Assembly: GCF_004123805.1 (NCBI RefSeq)
Contig: NZ_RWJX01000008.1
Span: 1-64,000 of the forward strand
Length of the DNA stretch: 64,000 nucleotides
DNA from: Cellulomonas endophytica
GTDB lineage: Bacteria; Actinomycetota; Actinomycetes; Actinomycetales; Cellulomonadaceae
Direction of reading: 5' to 3'
The notes beneath the pieces are model-generated. The model saw nothing but the letters and a program-made list of their open reading frames with translations. It had not been told where the DNA came from and did not search any database. Numbering within the stretch: position 1 is the first letter of the stretch; every line of letters begins with the position of its first letter. Shown piece by piece: positions 43,877-57,114 of this stretch. The translations under genes and the position numbers were made by a program.

Positions 43877-44707
43877 TCAGGCCTCCGTTCCGGTCTCGGC
43901 CGGCGCCGCGGCGGGCGCGGCGTCGGCGGCAACGGCCTCCGCGGGGGCGTCGGAGCGCTCCGGACGACGCGCGGCACCCGTACGGGGGCCGCGGTCGGGA
44001 CGGTCGCCGCCCGTGCGCGGGCCGCGGGGGGCACGAGGCGCCTGGGCCTGCGTCGCCGCGAACTCGCGCTCGGTCATGTCGCCCTTGTAGACCCAGACCT
44101 TCACGCCGATGCGGCCGAAGGTCGTGCGGGCCTCGAAGAAGCCGTAGTCGATGTTCGCGCGGAGCGTGTGCAGCGGCACCCGGCCCTCGCGGTAGAACTC
44201 CGTGCGGCTCATCTCCGCGCCGCCGAGGCGGCCGGAGACCTGCACGCGGACGCCCTTGGCGCCGGCGCGCTGCGCGGACTGGATGCCCTTGCGCATGGCG
44301 CGGCGGAACGACACACGGCTCGCGAGCTGCTCGGCGATGCCCTGGGCGACCAGCTGGGCCTCGATCTCGGCGTTCTTGACCTCGAGGATGTTCAGCTGGA
44401 CCTGCTTGCCCGTGAGCTTCTCGAGCTCGCCGCGGATGCGGTCGGCCTCGGCCCCACGACGCCCGATGACGATGCCCGGGCGGGCGGTGTGGATGTCGAC
44501 GCGGACGCGGTCGCGCGTCCGCTCGATCTCCACCTTGGCGATGCCGGCGCGCTCCAGGCCCGTGCTCATGAGCTTGCGGATCTGGACGTCCTCGCGGACG
44601 TAGTCGCGGTAGCGCTGACCCGGCTTCGTCGAGTCGGCGAACCAGCGCGAGCGGTGGTCAGTCGTGATGCCCAGGCGGTACCCGAGCGGGTTGACCTTCT
44701 GTCCCAC
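43877..44707 (-). CDS. rpsC: 30S ribosomal protein S3
   Basis: Protein of 276 residues. [24 protein letters not shown] starts the protein, the KH domain has [14 protein letters not shown], and [54 protein letters not shown] is diagnostic. The last 60 residues are an arginine/proline/glycine then alanine-rich disordered tail. S3 lines the mRNA entry channel and has helicase activity. GTG at 44707 shares one base with the rplV stop (TAGTG). Confidence 0.99.
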   Translation of the reverse strand: MGQKVNPLGYRLGITTDHRSRWFADSTKPGQRYRDYVREDVQIRKLMSTGLERAGIAKVEIERTRDRVRVDIHTARPGIVIGRRGAEADRIRGELEKLTGKQVQLNILEVKNAEIEAQLVAQGIAEQLASRVSFRRAMRKGIQSAQRAGAKGVRVQVSGRLGGAEMSRTEFYREGRVPLHTLRANIDYGFFEARTTFGRIGVKVWVYKGDMTEREFAATQAQAPRAPRGPRTGGDRPDRGPRTGAARRPERSDAPAEAVAADAAPAAAPAETGTEA

Positions 44708-45108
44708 TAGCGGGCCCCTCCCTTGGTGGTGGCCTTCGCACGGGCCGCCTCGCGCGCCTCCTGGCGCGACGCGACGACGACCGTGATGTGGCTCGTGCGC
44801 TTGAGGATCCGGCCGGCACGCCCCTGGGCGCGCGGACGGAACCGCTTGAGGGTCGGGCCCTCGTCGACGTACGCCTCCGCGATGTAGAGGTCGCCCTCGT
44901 CGAACCGGACGCTGTCCCGCGCCGCCGTCTGGCGGGCGTTGGCGATCGCCGACTCCACGACCTTCAGCACGGTCTGGCCCGCGGTCTGCGGGGCGAACCG
45001 CAGCGTGGACACGGCCTCGCCGGCCCCCTTGCCACGGACGAGGTCGACGACGCGCCGGGCCTTCTGGGGCGTGACGCGGACGAACCGCGCCTTCGCCTTG
45101 GCTTCCAT
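44707..45108 (-). CDS. rplV: 50S ribosomal protein L22
   Basis: Protein of 133 residues. [26 protein letters not shown] begins the protein and [25 protein letters not shown] is the conserved loop region that lines the exit tunnel and contains macrolide-resistance positions; no deletion is apparent there. ATG at 45108 is chosen over the in-frame ATG at 45156 by family alignment. Confidence 0.98.
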   Translation of the reverse strand: MEAKAKARFVRVTPQKARRVVDLVRGKGAGEAVSTLRFAPQTAGQTVLKVVESAIANARQTAARDSVRFDEGDLYIAEAYVDEGPTLKRFRPRAQGRAGRILKRTSHITVVVASRQEAREAARAKATTKGGAR

Positions 45109-45159
45109 TGCAGTCCTGCCTTCTGTGTTGTGCCGGAGGTGTCGCTGCTGACCCATCGG

Positions 45160-45441
45160 TCAGCGACGACGACCCTTCCGGTCGTCCTTCTCGTGGCCGC
45201 GGAAGGTCCGCGTGGGGGCGAACTCGCCCAGCTTGTGGCCGACCATCGCCTCGGTGACGAACACCGGCGTGTGCTTGCGGCCGTCGTGCACCGCGAACGT
45301 GTGGCCGAGGAAGTCGGGCGTGATGACCGAACGACGGGACCAGGTCTTGATGACGTTCTTCGACCCGGCCGCGTTCTGGACGTCGACCTTCTTCTGGAGG
45401 TGGCCGTCGACGAACGGCCCCTTCTTCAGGCTGCGTGGCAT
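45160..45441 (-). CDS. rpsS: 30S ribosomal protein S19
   Basis: Protein of 93 residues. [73 protein letters not shown] are near invariant S19 sequence from the 30S head. ATG at 45441 is 11 bases after the rplB stop. Confidence 0.99.
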   Translation of the reverse strand: MPRSLKKGPFVDGHLQKKVDVQNAAGSKNVIKTWSRRSVITPDFLGHTFAVHDGRKHTPVFVTEAMVGHKLGEFAPTRTFRGHEKDDRKGRRR

Positions 45442-45452
45442 CTGCGGACTCC

Positions 45453-46289
<837 letters not shown>

Positions 46290-46319
46290 GGGGACCTGTC
46301 CTCACTCTGCTCTGCGTGC

Positions 46320-46625
46320 TCAGCCGACCGGACCGCCGAAGATGTCGATCGACCCCTCGCGGAGGGTGACGATCGCCCGCTTCGTGTCCTTGCGACGGCC
46401 GATGCCGAACCGGGTGCGCCGGGCCTTGCCCTGGCGGTTGGCGGTGTTGACCGAGTCGACCTTGACGCCGAAGACCTGCTCGACGGCGATCTTGATCTCG
46501 GTCTTGTTGGCCCGCGGGTCGACGAGGAACGTGTACTTGCCCTCGTCGAGCAGCGCGTAGCTCTTCTCCGACACGACCGGCGCGATCAGGACGTCGCGCG
46601 GGTCCTTGCCCAGCGTGGCGCTCAC
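46320..46625 (-). CDS. rplW: 50S ribosomal protein L23
   Basis: Protein of 101 residues. [63 protein letters not shown] is the L23 fold, docking site for trigger factor and SRP at the tunnel exit. GTG at 46625 overlaps the rplD stop by GTGA. Confidence 0.98.
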   Translation of the reverse strand: MSATLGKDPRDVLIAPVVSEKSYALLDEGKYTFLVDPRANKTEIKIAVEQVFGVKVDSVNTANRQGKARRTRFGIGRRKDTKRAIVTLREGSIDIFGGPVG

Positions 46626-47296
46626 TCTGCGGCCTCCTCGGCGGCGTCGACGGCCGTGGCGCGCGAGGTGCCCGCGAGGAACGCGTCGAGCGCGCCCTGC
46701 GTGAACACGACGTCGTCGCTGACGAGCACGTCGTAGGTGTTGAGCTGGTCGGCGACGAGCAGGTGGACCCGCTCGACGTTGCGCAGCGACTTCCAGGTCG
46801 TCTCGTCCGACCGCTCGACGACGACGAGCACGTGCCGGCGCGGCGAGAGCGTCTCGAGCACCTTCACGGCGGCCTTCGTCGAGGGGGCCTCGCCGATGCC
46901 GAAGCCGGAGACGACGTGCACGCGGCCGGCCCGGGCGCGGTCCGAGAGAGCACCGCGGAGCGCCGCGGCCTTCATCTTCTTCGGGGTGCGCTGCGAGTAG
47001 TCGCGCGGCTGCGGGCCGTGCACCGTGCCACCGCCGGCGAACTGCGGGGCGCGGGTCGAGCCCTGGCGCGCGCGGCCGGTGCCCTTCTGCTTGTACGGCT
47101 TGCGACCACCGCCGCGGACCTCGCCGCGGGTCTTGGTCGCGTGCGTCCCCTGGCGGGCCGCGGCGAGCTGCGCCACGACGACCTGGTGGATCAGGGGGAC
47201 GTTGGTCTGCACGTCGAAGACGTCACCGGGCAGCTCGGCCTGGCCGGCCTTCGCCCCCGCGGCGTCGACGACGTCGACGGTCAGCGTGTCGCTCAT
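46622..47296 (-). CDS. rplD: 50S ribosomal protein L4
   Basis: Protein of 224 residues. [76 protein letters not shown] (near 45-115) is the L4 loop that reaches the exit tunnel. The end contains [20 protein letters not shown]4 represses the S10 operon in E. coli. ATG at 47296 is chosen; a GTG at 47305 that overlaps the rplC stop by GTGA is nearly as good. Confidence 0.97.
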   Translation of the reverse strand: MSDTLTVDVVDAAGAKAGQAELPGDVFDVQTNVPLIHQVVVAQLAAARQGTHATKTRGEVRGGGRKPYKQKGTGRARQGSTRAPQFAGGGTVHGPQPRDYSQRTPKKMKAAALRGALSDRARAGRVHVVSGFGIGEAPSTKAAVKVLETLSPRRHVLVVVERSDETTWKSLRNVERVHLLVADQLNTYDVLVSDDVVFTQGALDAFLAGTSRATAVDAAEEAAE

Positions 47297-47301
47297 GCGT
47301 C

Positions 47302-47961
47302 TCACGCGCCCTTCACAGCGTTCCGCACGAGCACGACGCCGCCCTTGGGGCCCGGGACGGCGCCCTTGACGAGCACCAGACCCTTCTCGGCGTCGACCGC
47401 GTGCACGGTCAGGTTCTGGGTGGTCTGACGGGCGACGCCCATCCGACCGGCCATCCGCATGCCCTTGAACACGCGCGACGGGGTGGAGGCCCCGCCGATC
47501 GAGCCGGGCTTGCGGTGGTTGCGGTGCGCACCGTGGGAGGCGCCGACGCCGTGGAAGCCGTGACGCTTCATGACACCGGCGGTGCCCTTGCCCTTGGTGG
47601 TCCCGACGACGTCGACGGCGGAGCCCGCCGTGAAGACGGACGCCGTGATCTCCTGGCCGAGCGCGTAGGCGCCGGCGTCGGGGGTGCGGATCTCGACCAC
47701 GTGCCGGCGGGGGGTGACCCCGGCCTTCTCGAAGTGGCCCTTGAGCGGCTTGGTGACCTTGCGGGGGTCGATCTGGCCGGAGGCCAGCTGGACCGCGGCG
47801 TAGCCGTCCGTCTCAGCGGAGCGGACCTGCGTCACGACGTTCGTGCCGACGGCGAGGACGGTGACGGGCACGAGACGCCCCTCGGCGTCCCACACCTGCG
47901 TCATGCCGAGCTTCGTGCCGAGCAGCGCCGTGACGGGGCGCGCGTTCTGCTGGGTAGACAT
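47302..47961 (-). CDS. rplC: 50S ribosomal protein L3
   Basis: Protein of 219 residues. [27 protein letters not shown] starts the domain, and [56 protein letters not shown] (near 122-178) is the conserved loop approaching the peptidyl transferase centre; the pleuromutilin-related residues there look wild type. ATG at 47961, 22 bases after the rpsJ stop. Confidence 0.99.
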   Translation of the reverse strand: MSTQQNARPVTALLGTKLGMTQVWDAEGRLVPVTVLAVGTNVVTQVRSAETDGYAAVQLASGQIDPRKVTKPLKGHFEKAGVTPRRHVVEIRTPDAGAYALGQEITASVFTAGSAVDVVGTTKGKGTAGVMKRHGFHGVGASHGAHRNHRKPGSIGGASTPSRVFKGMRMAGRMGVARQTTQNLTVHAVDAEKGLVLVKGAVPGPKGGVVLVRNAVKGA

Positions 47962-47983
47962 GAGGATCAGTTCCTTCCCAGCG

Positions 47984-48292
47984 TCAGAGCTTGATCTCGA
48001 TGTTCACGTCCGCGGGCAGGTCGAGACGCATGAGCGAGTCGACGGCCTTGGGCGTGGGATCGATGATGTCGATGAGACGCTTGTGGGTGCGCATCTCGAA
48101 GTGCTCGCGGCTGTCCTTGTACTTGTGGGGCGAGCGGATGACGACGAAGACGTTCTTCTCCGTCGGCAGCGGCACCGGACCCACGACCGACGCACCAGCG
48201 CGGGTCACCGTGTCGACGATCTTGCGCGCCGAGCTGTCGATGACCTCGTGGTCGTAGGACTTGAGCCGGATGCGGATCTTCTGTCCCGCCAT
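47984..48292 (-). CDS. rpsJ: 30S ribosomal protein S10
   Basis: Protein of 102 residues. [100 protein letters not shown] is near invariant in segments such as KSYDHEVID and [11 protein letters not shown]. It is the first gene of the S10 cluster and also NusE, an antitermination factor. ATG at 48292, preceded by a GAGAGAGAGAAG tract and a leader of about 230 nt. Confidence 0.99.
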   Translation of the reverse strand: MAGQKIRIRLKSYDHEVIDSSARKIVDTVTRAGASVVGPVPLPTEKNVFVVIRSPHKYKDSREHFEMRTHKRLIDIIDPTPKAVDSLMRLDLPADVNIEIKL

Positions 48293-48328
48293 GGCGTCGT
48301 CTGCTTCTCTCTCTCGAACCGGGCCGTC

Positions 48329-48355
48329 CGACCCCCGCGCTCGGGCGTGTCGCCC
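48329..48355 (-). promoter_or_regulatory. 27-nt leader element shared with rpsL (copy in the rpsJ leader)
   Basis: In mRNA sense it starts with GGGCGACACGCCCG and ends with GCGCGGGGGTCG, 26 of 27 bases identical to 57115-57141. GGGCG-ACA-CGCCC can form a short hairpin. It lies 37-63 nt before the rpsJ start. Confidence 0.6.
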
Positions 48356-48530
48356 TCGGCGACGCACCCCAGCACCGTGGGCCGTCCACCCAGGGGCGGC
48401 CGGCACGGGGTCGGTGGTTGCGATCGGGCCCCTCCCGTCGGGTGACCCCGAGGACTGCGGACCCTTCACGTGTGCTCGCCCGCCGGTCGCGGCGCGCGCG
48501 AACGCGCCACCCCTCGCGGGCAACTGTGAC

Positions 48531-48559
48531 AGTCTGCCAGAGTGCGGCGCGGAAGCCAA
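48531..48559 (-). promoter_or_regulatory. Candidate promoter of rpsJ
   Basis: TTGGCT (48554-48559) and CAGACT (48531-48536) on the minus strand are 17 bp apart; ACTGT-G-ACAGT (48523-48533) overlaps the start region. Leader of about 230 nt. Confidence 0.5.
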
Positions 48560-48850
48560 ACGGTGGCGCGCGTGCGACGGGTCACGGCGCTGCGCCGGCC
48601 CCGGCGGGCGTGGTGGCGGGCCGCCCCCCTCGTCGGACGGTAACGCGCGCGGGCGCCGCGTCGTGGCGGCACGCCGGACCGCCGCCGCGCCGATGGCCGC
48701 GCCCACGCGCGAGGCTGCCACGGGCGCCGTGCCGCCGGCGCGGGGCCGAGCGACCGCTCCGACGCCGAGGCCCGCGCCGAAAACGTTCGCGACCCGACGA
48801 CCTGCGGCACCGTCCTCGTACGCGGAGGTCGCGGCGCGCCGCCGCAGCGG

Positions 48851-48879
48851 TTGACGCCGGACCCCGCCCCTTGCATCGT
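48851..48879 (+). promoter_or_regulatory. Promoter of the DUF485-symporter operon
   Basis: TTGACG (48851-48856) and CATCGT (48874-48879) are 17 bp apart, 52 bases before the ATG at 48931. Confidence 0.5.
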
Positions 48880-48930
48880 CGTCCGCGACGGGGCCGCGAC
48901 GACGCGGCTCCACGACGCAGGGAGCCGCCG

Positions 48931-49356
48931 ATGTCCTCCGCGCACAGCACCGGCCCGCACGGCGCGGGCCACTCCCCCACCGACAGCCTCCCTCCGGACC
49001 GCTCGCCGCTGCCCGGCCTGTCCTCCGGCTCGCCGCACCGCGTGCCGACCGCCGAGGAGTTCGCGGCGGCCCGCGACTCGGCCGAGTTCGTCGAGCTCCG
49101 CGCGCGCTTCCGGCGCTTCGCCTTCCCCATGACGGCGGCGTTCCTGGCCTGGTACCTGCTGTACGTGCTGCTGTCCACCTACGCGGTGGACCTCATGTCG
49201 ACCCCCGTCGTCGGTGCCCTCAACCTCGGGATCCTGCTCGGGCTGGCGCAGTTCGTCTCCACGTTCCTCATCACGTTCCTCTACGTCCGGCACGCGAACC
49301 GCCGGCTCGACCCCGCCGCCGAGCGGCTCCGCCACGACCTGGAGGGGGGCGCCTGA
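48931..49356 (+). CDS. DUF485 membrane protein (partner of the acetate symporter)
   Basis: Protein of 141 residues. After a soluble N-terminus of about 60 residues, [29 protein letters not shown] (near 59-87) and [32 protein letters not shown] (near 98-129) form two membrane helices in the DUF485/YjcH pattern. YjcH is encoded with acetate permease ActP in E. coli and forms part of the same unit in many bacteria. AGGGAG lies 7 bases before the ATG. The stop overlaps the symporter ATG (ATGA). Confidence 0.88.
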   Translation: MSSAHSTGPHGAGHSPTDSLPPDRSPLPGLSSGSPHRVPTAEEFAAARDSAEFVELRARFRRFAFPMTAAFLAWYLLYVLLSTYAVDLMSTPVVGALNLGILLGLAQFVSTFLITFLYVRHANRRLDPAAERLRHDLEGGA

Positions 49357-50939
49357 TGGACGTCGGCAACCCGTTCGTCAACATCGCGATCTTCCTCGCG
49401 TTCGTCGTCGTCACCCTCGTCATCGTCGTCCGGGTGGCGCGCGGCCCGCGGCAGGCCGGCGACTTCTACCACGGGGGCCGCTCCTTCAGCGGCCGCCAGA
49501 ACGGCATCGCCATCGCCGGCGACTACCTGTCCGCCGCGTCCTTCCTCGGCATCGCCGGCGCGGTCGCCGTCTACGGCTACGACGGCCTCCTGTACTCCAT
49601 CGGGTTCCTCGTCGCCTGGCTCGTGGCGCTGCTCCTCGTCGCCGAGCCCCTGCGCAACACCGGCAAGTACACGATGGCCGACGTCCTGAGCTTCCGGATG
49701 CGGCAGCGCCCCGTCCGCACGGCCGCCGCCATCTCGACGATGGCCGTGTCGTTCTTCTACCTGCTGGCGCAGATGGCCGGCGCCGGCGGGCTCGTCGCCC
49801 TCCTGCTCGGCGTCGACGACCGGCTGGGGCAGTCGCTGACGATCGCCGTGGTGGGTGCCCTCATGATCGTCTACGTCCTGGTCGGAGGCATGAAGGGCAC
49901 CACCTGGGTGCAGATCATCAAGGCCGTGCTGCTCATCGTCGGGGCCGGCGCCATGACGGTCTGGGTGCTCGTCCTCAACGGCGGCAACCTCTCGACGCTC
50001 CTCGCGCGCGCGGCCACGGACCACCCCGAGGGCGACCGGATCCTCGAGCCCATGCTCCAGTACGGCGCCTCGGGCACGACGAAGCTCGGGTTCATCTCCC
50101 TGGCCATCGCGCTCGTGCTCGGCGCGGCCGGCCTGCCGCACGTGCTCATGCGCTTCTACACGGTGCCCACCGCCCGCGAGGCCCGGCGCTCGGTGACCTG
50201 GGCCATCGGGCTCATCGGCGCCTTCTACCTCTTCACGCTCATCCTCGGCTTCGGCGCCGCGTACCTCGTCGGGACGGAGGAGATCCTCGCAGCCCCCGGC
50301 GGCGCCAACTCCGCCGCGCCGGCCCTGGCGTACGAGCTCGGGGGCGTGCTGCTGCTCGGCGTCATCGCCGCGGTGGCCTTCGCGACGATCCTCGCGGTCG
50401 TCGCCGGGCTCACCATCACCGCCGCCGCGTCCTTCGCGCACGACGTCTACAACGGCGTCCTCAAGCGCGGCCAGGCCGACCCGGAGAAGGAGGTGCGCGT
50501 CGCCCGGGTGACCGCGGTCGTCGTGGGCCTCGTCTCCATCCTCGGGGGCGTCCTGGCCAACGGCCAGAACGTCGCGTTCCTCGTCTCGCTGGCCTTCGCC
50601 ATCGCCGCCAGCGCCAACCTGCCCTCGATCCTCTACTCCCTGTACTGGCGCCGGTTCAACACCCGCGGCTCCGTCTGGAGCATCTACGGCGGGCTCGGCT
50701 CCGCGCTCGTGCTCATCGTCTTCTCGCCGGTCGTCACCGGTACCGAGACGTCGATGGTCCCGGGCGTCGACCTCGCGTGGTTCCCGCTCTCCAACCCCGC
50801 CCTGGTCTCCGTGCCGCTCGGCTTCTTCCTGGGCTGGCTCGGCACGGTGACGAGCCACGAGGACAACGCCCTGAAGTCGGCGGAGATGGAGGTCCGCAGC
50901 CTCACGGGCGCCGGCGCGGAGCGCGCGGTCACCCACTGA
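49356..50939 (+). CDS. Sodium/solute symporter family, acetate/monocarboxylate permease (ActP/MctC-like)
   Basis: Protein of 527 residues with about 13 hydrophobic helices, SSS family. GDFYHGGRSFSGRQNGIAIAGDYLSAASFLGIAG (near 33-66), TGKYTMADVLSFRM near 105, VGGMKGTTWVQIIKAVLL near 172, GLPHVLMRFYTVP near 260 and the TAAASFAHDVYNGVLKRG segment are typical of ActP and of corynebacterial MctC. Transport of acetate, propionate or pyruvate is inferred. It overlaps the DUF485 gene and ends at a strong hairpin. It sits between tuf and rpsJ, splitting the str and S10 clusters. Confidence 0.92.
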   Translation: MDVGNPFVNIAIFLAFVVVTLVIVVRVARGPRQAGDFYHGGRSFSGRQNGIAIAGDYLSAASFLGIAGAVAVYGYDGLLYSIGFLVAWLVALLLVAEPLRNTGKYTMADVLSFRMRQRPVRTAAAISTMAVSFFYLLAQMAGAGGLVALLLGVDDRLGQSLTIAVVGALMIVYVLVGGMKGTTWVQIIKAVLLIVGAGAMTVWVLVLNGGNLSTLLARAATDHPEGDRILEPMLQYGASGTTKLGFISLAIALVLGAAGLPHVLMRFYTVPTAREARRSVTWAIGLIGAFYLFTLILGFGAAYLVGTEEILAAPGGANSAAPALAYELGGVLLLGVIAAVAFATILAVVAGLTITAAASFAHDVYNGVLKRGQADPEKEVRVARVTAVVVGLVSILGGVLANGQNVAFLVSLAFAIAASANLPSILYSLYWRRFNTRGSVWSIYGGLGSALVLIVFSPVVTGTETSMVPGVDLAWFPLSNPALVSVPLGFFLGWLGTVTSHEDNALKSAEMEVRSLTGAGAERAVTH

Positions 50940-51260
50940 CCACCCCCTGCCCCACCCCGGCCACGGCCCGGGTCGCCCGAGGCGACCCGGGCCGCGCCAC
51001 GCCCGCCCCGCGCCCCCTCGCCCGTCCCCACCCGCCCCGCACCACCCGCCCGCCCGCCCGTTCCCTCGCCCAGACCGGTGCGGCGCGCGCCGGCGCTGCT
51101 CGCGGCGTGCGCGTCCCGCGCGCCCGGAGCATCCCCGGGGGCACGCGGCGCAGGCCCGGGCCGACCGCGCGAGCCGCCCCCAGCCCGGCCGGCCGGCGCT
51201 GCCGGCACCCGCGTCGAGGGCCCGGCCGGCCGTCGCGTGGCCGACCTCCACCATCGGGGG
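50940..51260 (+). other. Non-coding region between the symporter and the AbiEi-like gene
   Basis: Contains the symporter terminator (50964-50994), then a C-rich, repeat-poor stretch (51001-51060) rich in CCCGCC. No gene is supported. CACCAT (51250-51255 region) stands close to the next ATG and may be a leaderless -10. Confidence 0.6.
50964..50994 (+). terminator. Terminator of the DUF485-symporter operon
   Basis: CGGCCCGGGTCGCC (50964-50977), loop CGA, and its perfect complement (50981-50994) form a 14-bp stem 25 bases after the symporter stop. Confidence 0.75.
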
Positions 51261-52181
51261 ATGGACACCACCCTGCTGGCGCGGTCCGGGCTGGTGCCGG
51301 CGCAGGTCGGGCCGGACCGACGGCACCGGGACGTGCTCGCCGCCGCTGCTCGCGCCGGGCAGCTCGTGCGCGTCCGACGCGGCTGGTACGTCGGTGCGCG
51401 CACCTGGGAGGCCGCGACGGCGTCCGCCCGCGCCGTCTGGTCGGCGCAGGCCGTCTGCGCCGACCTGCCCGGCGCCGTCGTGTCGCACACCAGCGCCGCC
51501 CTCGTCTGGCGGCTCCCCGTCCTCGGCGGGAGGGACGACCGGGTCGAGGTCCTGGTGCCCCCCGCGCAGTCCACGCGGGACGCCGCCGGCGTGCGCCGAC
51601 GCGTCGTCGCCGACGTCGGGGACCCCGTGGCGACGCACGGGCTCCGCCTGACGCGCCCCGGACGGACCGTCGTCGACCTCGCACGGACCCGCGGCGTGGA
51701 GAACGGGACCGCCGCCGCCGACGAGGCCCTCCGGCGTGGGCTCACGACGACCGACGAGCTGTGGTCCGAGCTCGAGCGCGCCGGTCGCGGGCGTGGCGCG
51801 CGGGCCGCACGCCAGAGCGTGCTCTGGGCCGACGCCGCAGCGGAGTCCGTCGGCGAGAGCCTGAGCCGCGTACGCATCCTCCAGGCCGGGCTGCCGGCAC
51901 CCGTGCTGCAGCACGAGGTGCGGGACCCGGCCGGGCTGGTGGGCCGGGTGGACTTCTGGTGGCCGCACCTGCGGCTCGTCGGGGAGTTCGACGGGCGCAC
52001 GAAGTACGGCGCCGACGTGGCGGACCGTCGTGCCCCGCACGACCGCCTGTGGCACGAGAAGCTGCGGGAGGACCGCCTGCGTCGGCTCGGCCTCCAGGTC
52101 GTGCGGTGGACCTGGGACGACGCCTGGGACGGCGCCCGTCTCGTCGCCCTCCTCATCGGCGCCGGCCTCGCCCGTCGCTGA
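51261..52181 (+). CDS. AbiEi-like antitoxin domain fused to a DUF559/Vsr-like nuclease domain
   Basis: Protein of 306 residues. The N-terminal part (about 15-60: DVLAAAARAGQLVRVRRGWYVG) is a winged-helix domain like that of AbiEi-type antitoxins, followed by the AbiEi body (VVSHTSAALVWRLPV, GLRLTRPGRTVVDLAR). The C-terminal part (about 205-300) has GRVDFWWPHLRLVGEFDGRTKY, which places D, E-x-D and K as in PD-(D/E)xK nucleases of the DUF559/Vsr group, then EDRLRRLGLQVVRWTWDDAW. Such single genes are common in actinobacteria and have no toxin partner here. The role is unknown; defence or regulation is conjecture. Confidence 0.75.
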   Translation: MDTTLLARSGLVPAQVGPDRRHRDVLAAAARAGQLVRVRRGWYVGARTWEAATASARAVWSAQAVCADLPGAVVSHTSAALVWRLPVLGGRDDRVEVLVPPAQSTRDAAGVRRRVVADVGDPVATHGLRLTRPGRTVVDLARTRGVENGTAAADEALRRGLTTTDELWSELERAGRGRGARAARQSVLWADAAAESVGESLSRVRILQAGLPAPVLQHEVRDPAGLVGRVDFWWPHLRLVGEFDGRTKYGADVADRRAPHDRLWHEKLREDRLRRLGLQVVRWTWDDAWDGARLVALLIGAGLARR

Positions 52182-52534
52182 GCGCCCGGCGCGTGGCGAC
52201 GCCCGCGGCCCGCCGGCTCGGCGCCACGGCTGCTGCGGGAGGTACGCGGTCGAGCAGGGCGGGGCGAGCGCACGCCCCTGGACCCCGGTCCACGACACCC
52301 ACCCGTCTCTCTGCGAGAGCGGTGCCCCGCGCGCGACAGGTGCACGCGGCGGGCGGCGCCCGAGCGCGCAGGACCGCTCTCGACCGGGGACGACATCGAG
52401 CGGGGGGCGGGGCCGCGGGAGGGGCGCTGCGGCACGGACGCCCGTGCGCACGGGCGTGGGCGCCGGACGGGCATGGGCCCGGGGGACGCGGGAGGGCCCG
52501 GTGGTGCGTGCTCAGGTGCCCCGAGGGGCGCTGG
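52182..52534. other. Non-coding region between the AbiEi-like gene and tuf
   Basis: The 353 bases lie between two convergent genes. They include a perfect 20-bp palindrome (52438-52457), a short GCCCC-GA-GGGGC dyad (52518-52529) just after tuf, and repeated GGGCCC sites. No gene is supported. Confidence 0.6.
52438..52457. terminator. Perfect 20-bp palindrome, possible bidirectional terminator or protein site
   Basis: ACGCCCGTGC followed by its exact complement GCACGGGCGT. As RNA it gives an 8-bp stem with a GCGC loop on either strand; as DNA it is a symmetric binding site. It lies 77 bases beyond the tuf stop. Confidence 0.45.
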
Positions 52535-53728
<1,194 letters not shown>

Positions 53729-53746
53729 TGGGTGTCCTCCTCAGGA

Positions 53747-53776
53747 CTGGTAGAGATTGCCCGACGTCGGCCACAA
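53747..53776 (-). promoter_or_regulatory. Candidate promoter of tuf
   Basis: TTGTGG (53771-53776) and TACCAG (53747-53752) on the minus strand are 18 bp apart, immediately upstream of the tuf ribosome binding site. Confidence 0.35.
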
Positions 53777-53837
53777 CGGTAGCCGACGAGCGTGCGCTCC
53801 TCCGGGTCGGGTGGTCGTGCTGGATGGGGCCGCACCG

Positions 53838-53860
53838 GGCGGCGGCCAGAGGCCGCCGCC
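53838..53860 (-). terminator. Hairpin between fusA and tuf
   Basis: GGCGGCGGCC (53838-53847), loop AGA, and its complement (53851-53860) form a perfect 10-bp stem 18 bases after the fusA stop. It probably gives partial termination ahead of tuf. Confidence 0.65.
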
Positions 53861-53878
53861 GGCGCGGACCCGGCGGGA

Positions 53879-55981
<2,103 letters not shown>

Positions 55982-56157
55982 GTGGTTTGCCCCTTGTCGG
56001 TTGGCAGTCGGTCAGCGGGCCTGCCAGGCCGCGACGAGCGGTCCGGTGAGGCGGTCGGGGCGCGCGTCCGGTCGACGACCGGCCGTGGGCCGTCCGCCGC
56101 GCCGCGCCGGCGCCGCACCCCGAGGGGGGCGGGCCGGCCGCGGCACGGCGGCGGGGG

Positions 56158-56628
56158 TCACCAGCGGTAGTGCGCGAACGCCCGGTTGGACTCGGCCATC
56201 TTGTGCATGTCCTCGCGGCGCTTGACCGCGGCACCGAGGCCGTTCGACGCGTCGAGGATCTCGTTCATCAGACGCTCGGTCATCGTCTTCTCGCGGCGGG
56301 CGCGGGAGAAGTCCGTCAGCCAGCGCAGCGCCAGCGTCGTCGCGCGCACGGGGCGCACCTCGACGGGGACCTGGTAGGTCGCGCCGCCGACGCGGCGGGA
56401 GCGGACCTCGAGCGCGGGGCGCACGTTGTCGAGCGCGCGCTTGAGGACGACGACCGGGTCGGACTGCGTCTTCTCACGGACGCCCTCGAGGGCGCCGTAG
56501 ACGATGGACTCCGCGACGGTCTTCTTGCCGTCGAGGAGGACCTTGTTGATGAGCTGCGTGACGACCGGGGACCCGTAGACGGGGTCGACGATCAGCGGCC
56601 GCTTCGGGGCCGGACCCTTGCGAGGCAT
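56158..56628 (-). CDS. rpsG: 30S ribosomal protein S7
   Basis: Protein of 156 residues. [50 protein letters not shown] and [27 protein letters not shown] are standard; the end [16 protein letters not shown] is complete. S7 starts 30S head assembly and represses the str operon in E. coli. ATG at 56628 shares one base with the rpsL stop (TGATG). The 176-bp gap to fusA shows only short dyads. Confidence 0.99.
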   Translation of the reverse strand: MPRKGPAPKRPLIVDPVYGSPVVTQLINKVLLDGKKTVAESIVYGALEGVREKTQSDPVVVLKRALDNVRPALEVRSRRVGGATYQVPVEVRPVRATTLALRWLTDFSRARREKTMTERLMNEILDASNGLGAAVKRREDMHKMAESNRAFAHYRW

Positions 56629-56999
56629 CAGCCCACCTTCTTCGCGCCGTAGCGGCTGCGCGCCTGCTTGCGGTTCTTGACGCCCTGGGTGTCGAGGGCG
56701 CCGCGGACGATCTTGTAGCGCACGCCGGGGAGGTCCTTCACACGGCCGCCGCGCACGAGCACGATGGAGTGCTCCTGCAGGTTGTGGCCGACGCCCGGGA
56801 TGTACGCGGTGACCTCGACCTGGCTCGACAGACGGACGCGGGCCACCTTGCGGAGGGCCGAGTTCGGCTTCTTGGGGGTCGTGGTGTAGACGCGGGTGCA
56901 GACACCGCGTCGCTGGGGGGAGCCCTTCAGGGCAGGCGTCTTCGACTTGTTCGACTTCGCCTGCCGGCCCTTGCGGACCAGCTGCTGGATCGTGGGCAC
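56628..56999 (-). CDS. rpsL: 30S ribosomal protein S12
   Basis: Protein of 123 residues. [12 protein letters not shown] starts it, and [26 protein letters not shown] plus [17 protein letters not shown] contain the lysines (Lys43 and Lys88 in common numbering) whose change gives streptomycin resistance; both read wild type. S12 monitors decoding. GTG at 56999. It begins the rpsL-rpsG-fusA transcript with a long leader of about 255 nt. Confidence 0.99.
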   Translation of the reverse strand: MPTIQQLVRKGRQAKSNKSKTPALKGSPQRRGVCTRVYTTTPKKPNSALRKVARVRLSSQVEVTAYIPGVGHNLQEHSIVLVRGGRVKDLPGVRYKIVRGALDTQGVKNRKQARSRYGAKKVG

Positions 57000-57114
57000 T
57001 ACGTCTCCGTCTGTCGGATCTTCTCTGGTCGACCGGACCCGTCACCCTGGACGGCCGGCACGGTCCCGGCTCGCCGCTCGTCACGGCTGCTCCGGCAGGT
57101 CTTGCGTCCCGCAG

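Larger units (their letters stand above)
48293..48930. other. Non-coding region between rpsJ and the DUF485 gene
   Basis: These 638 bases hold no gene I can support. From the minus-strand side they contain the rpsJ leader with the shared 27-nt element and the rpsJ promoter. From the plus-strand side they contain a promoter for the DUF485 gene. GGGCCGTCC occurs twice in direct orientation (48321-48329 and 48380-48388). The stretch 48560-48850 shows no clear signal. Confidence 0.7.

Noticed and set aside
46622-47305. rplD start at GTG 47305
   Set aside because: Possible because of a GTGA overlap with rplC, but its RBS spacing is short and the ATG at 47296 fits L4 starts better; the alternative is noted in the entry.
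48466-49335. Minus-strand open frame upstream of rpsJ
   Set aside because: Antisense to the DUF485 gene, no RBS, no known domain; the region is better explained by promoters and leader.
56628-56999. Streptomycin resistance changes in S12
   Set aside because: The lysines in [10 protein letters not shown] and GRVKDLPG are wild type.
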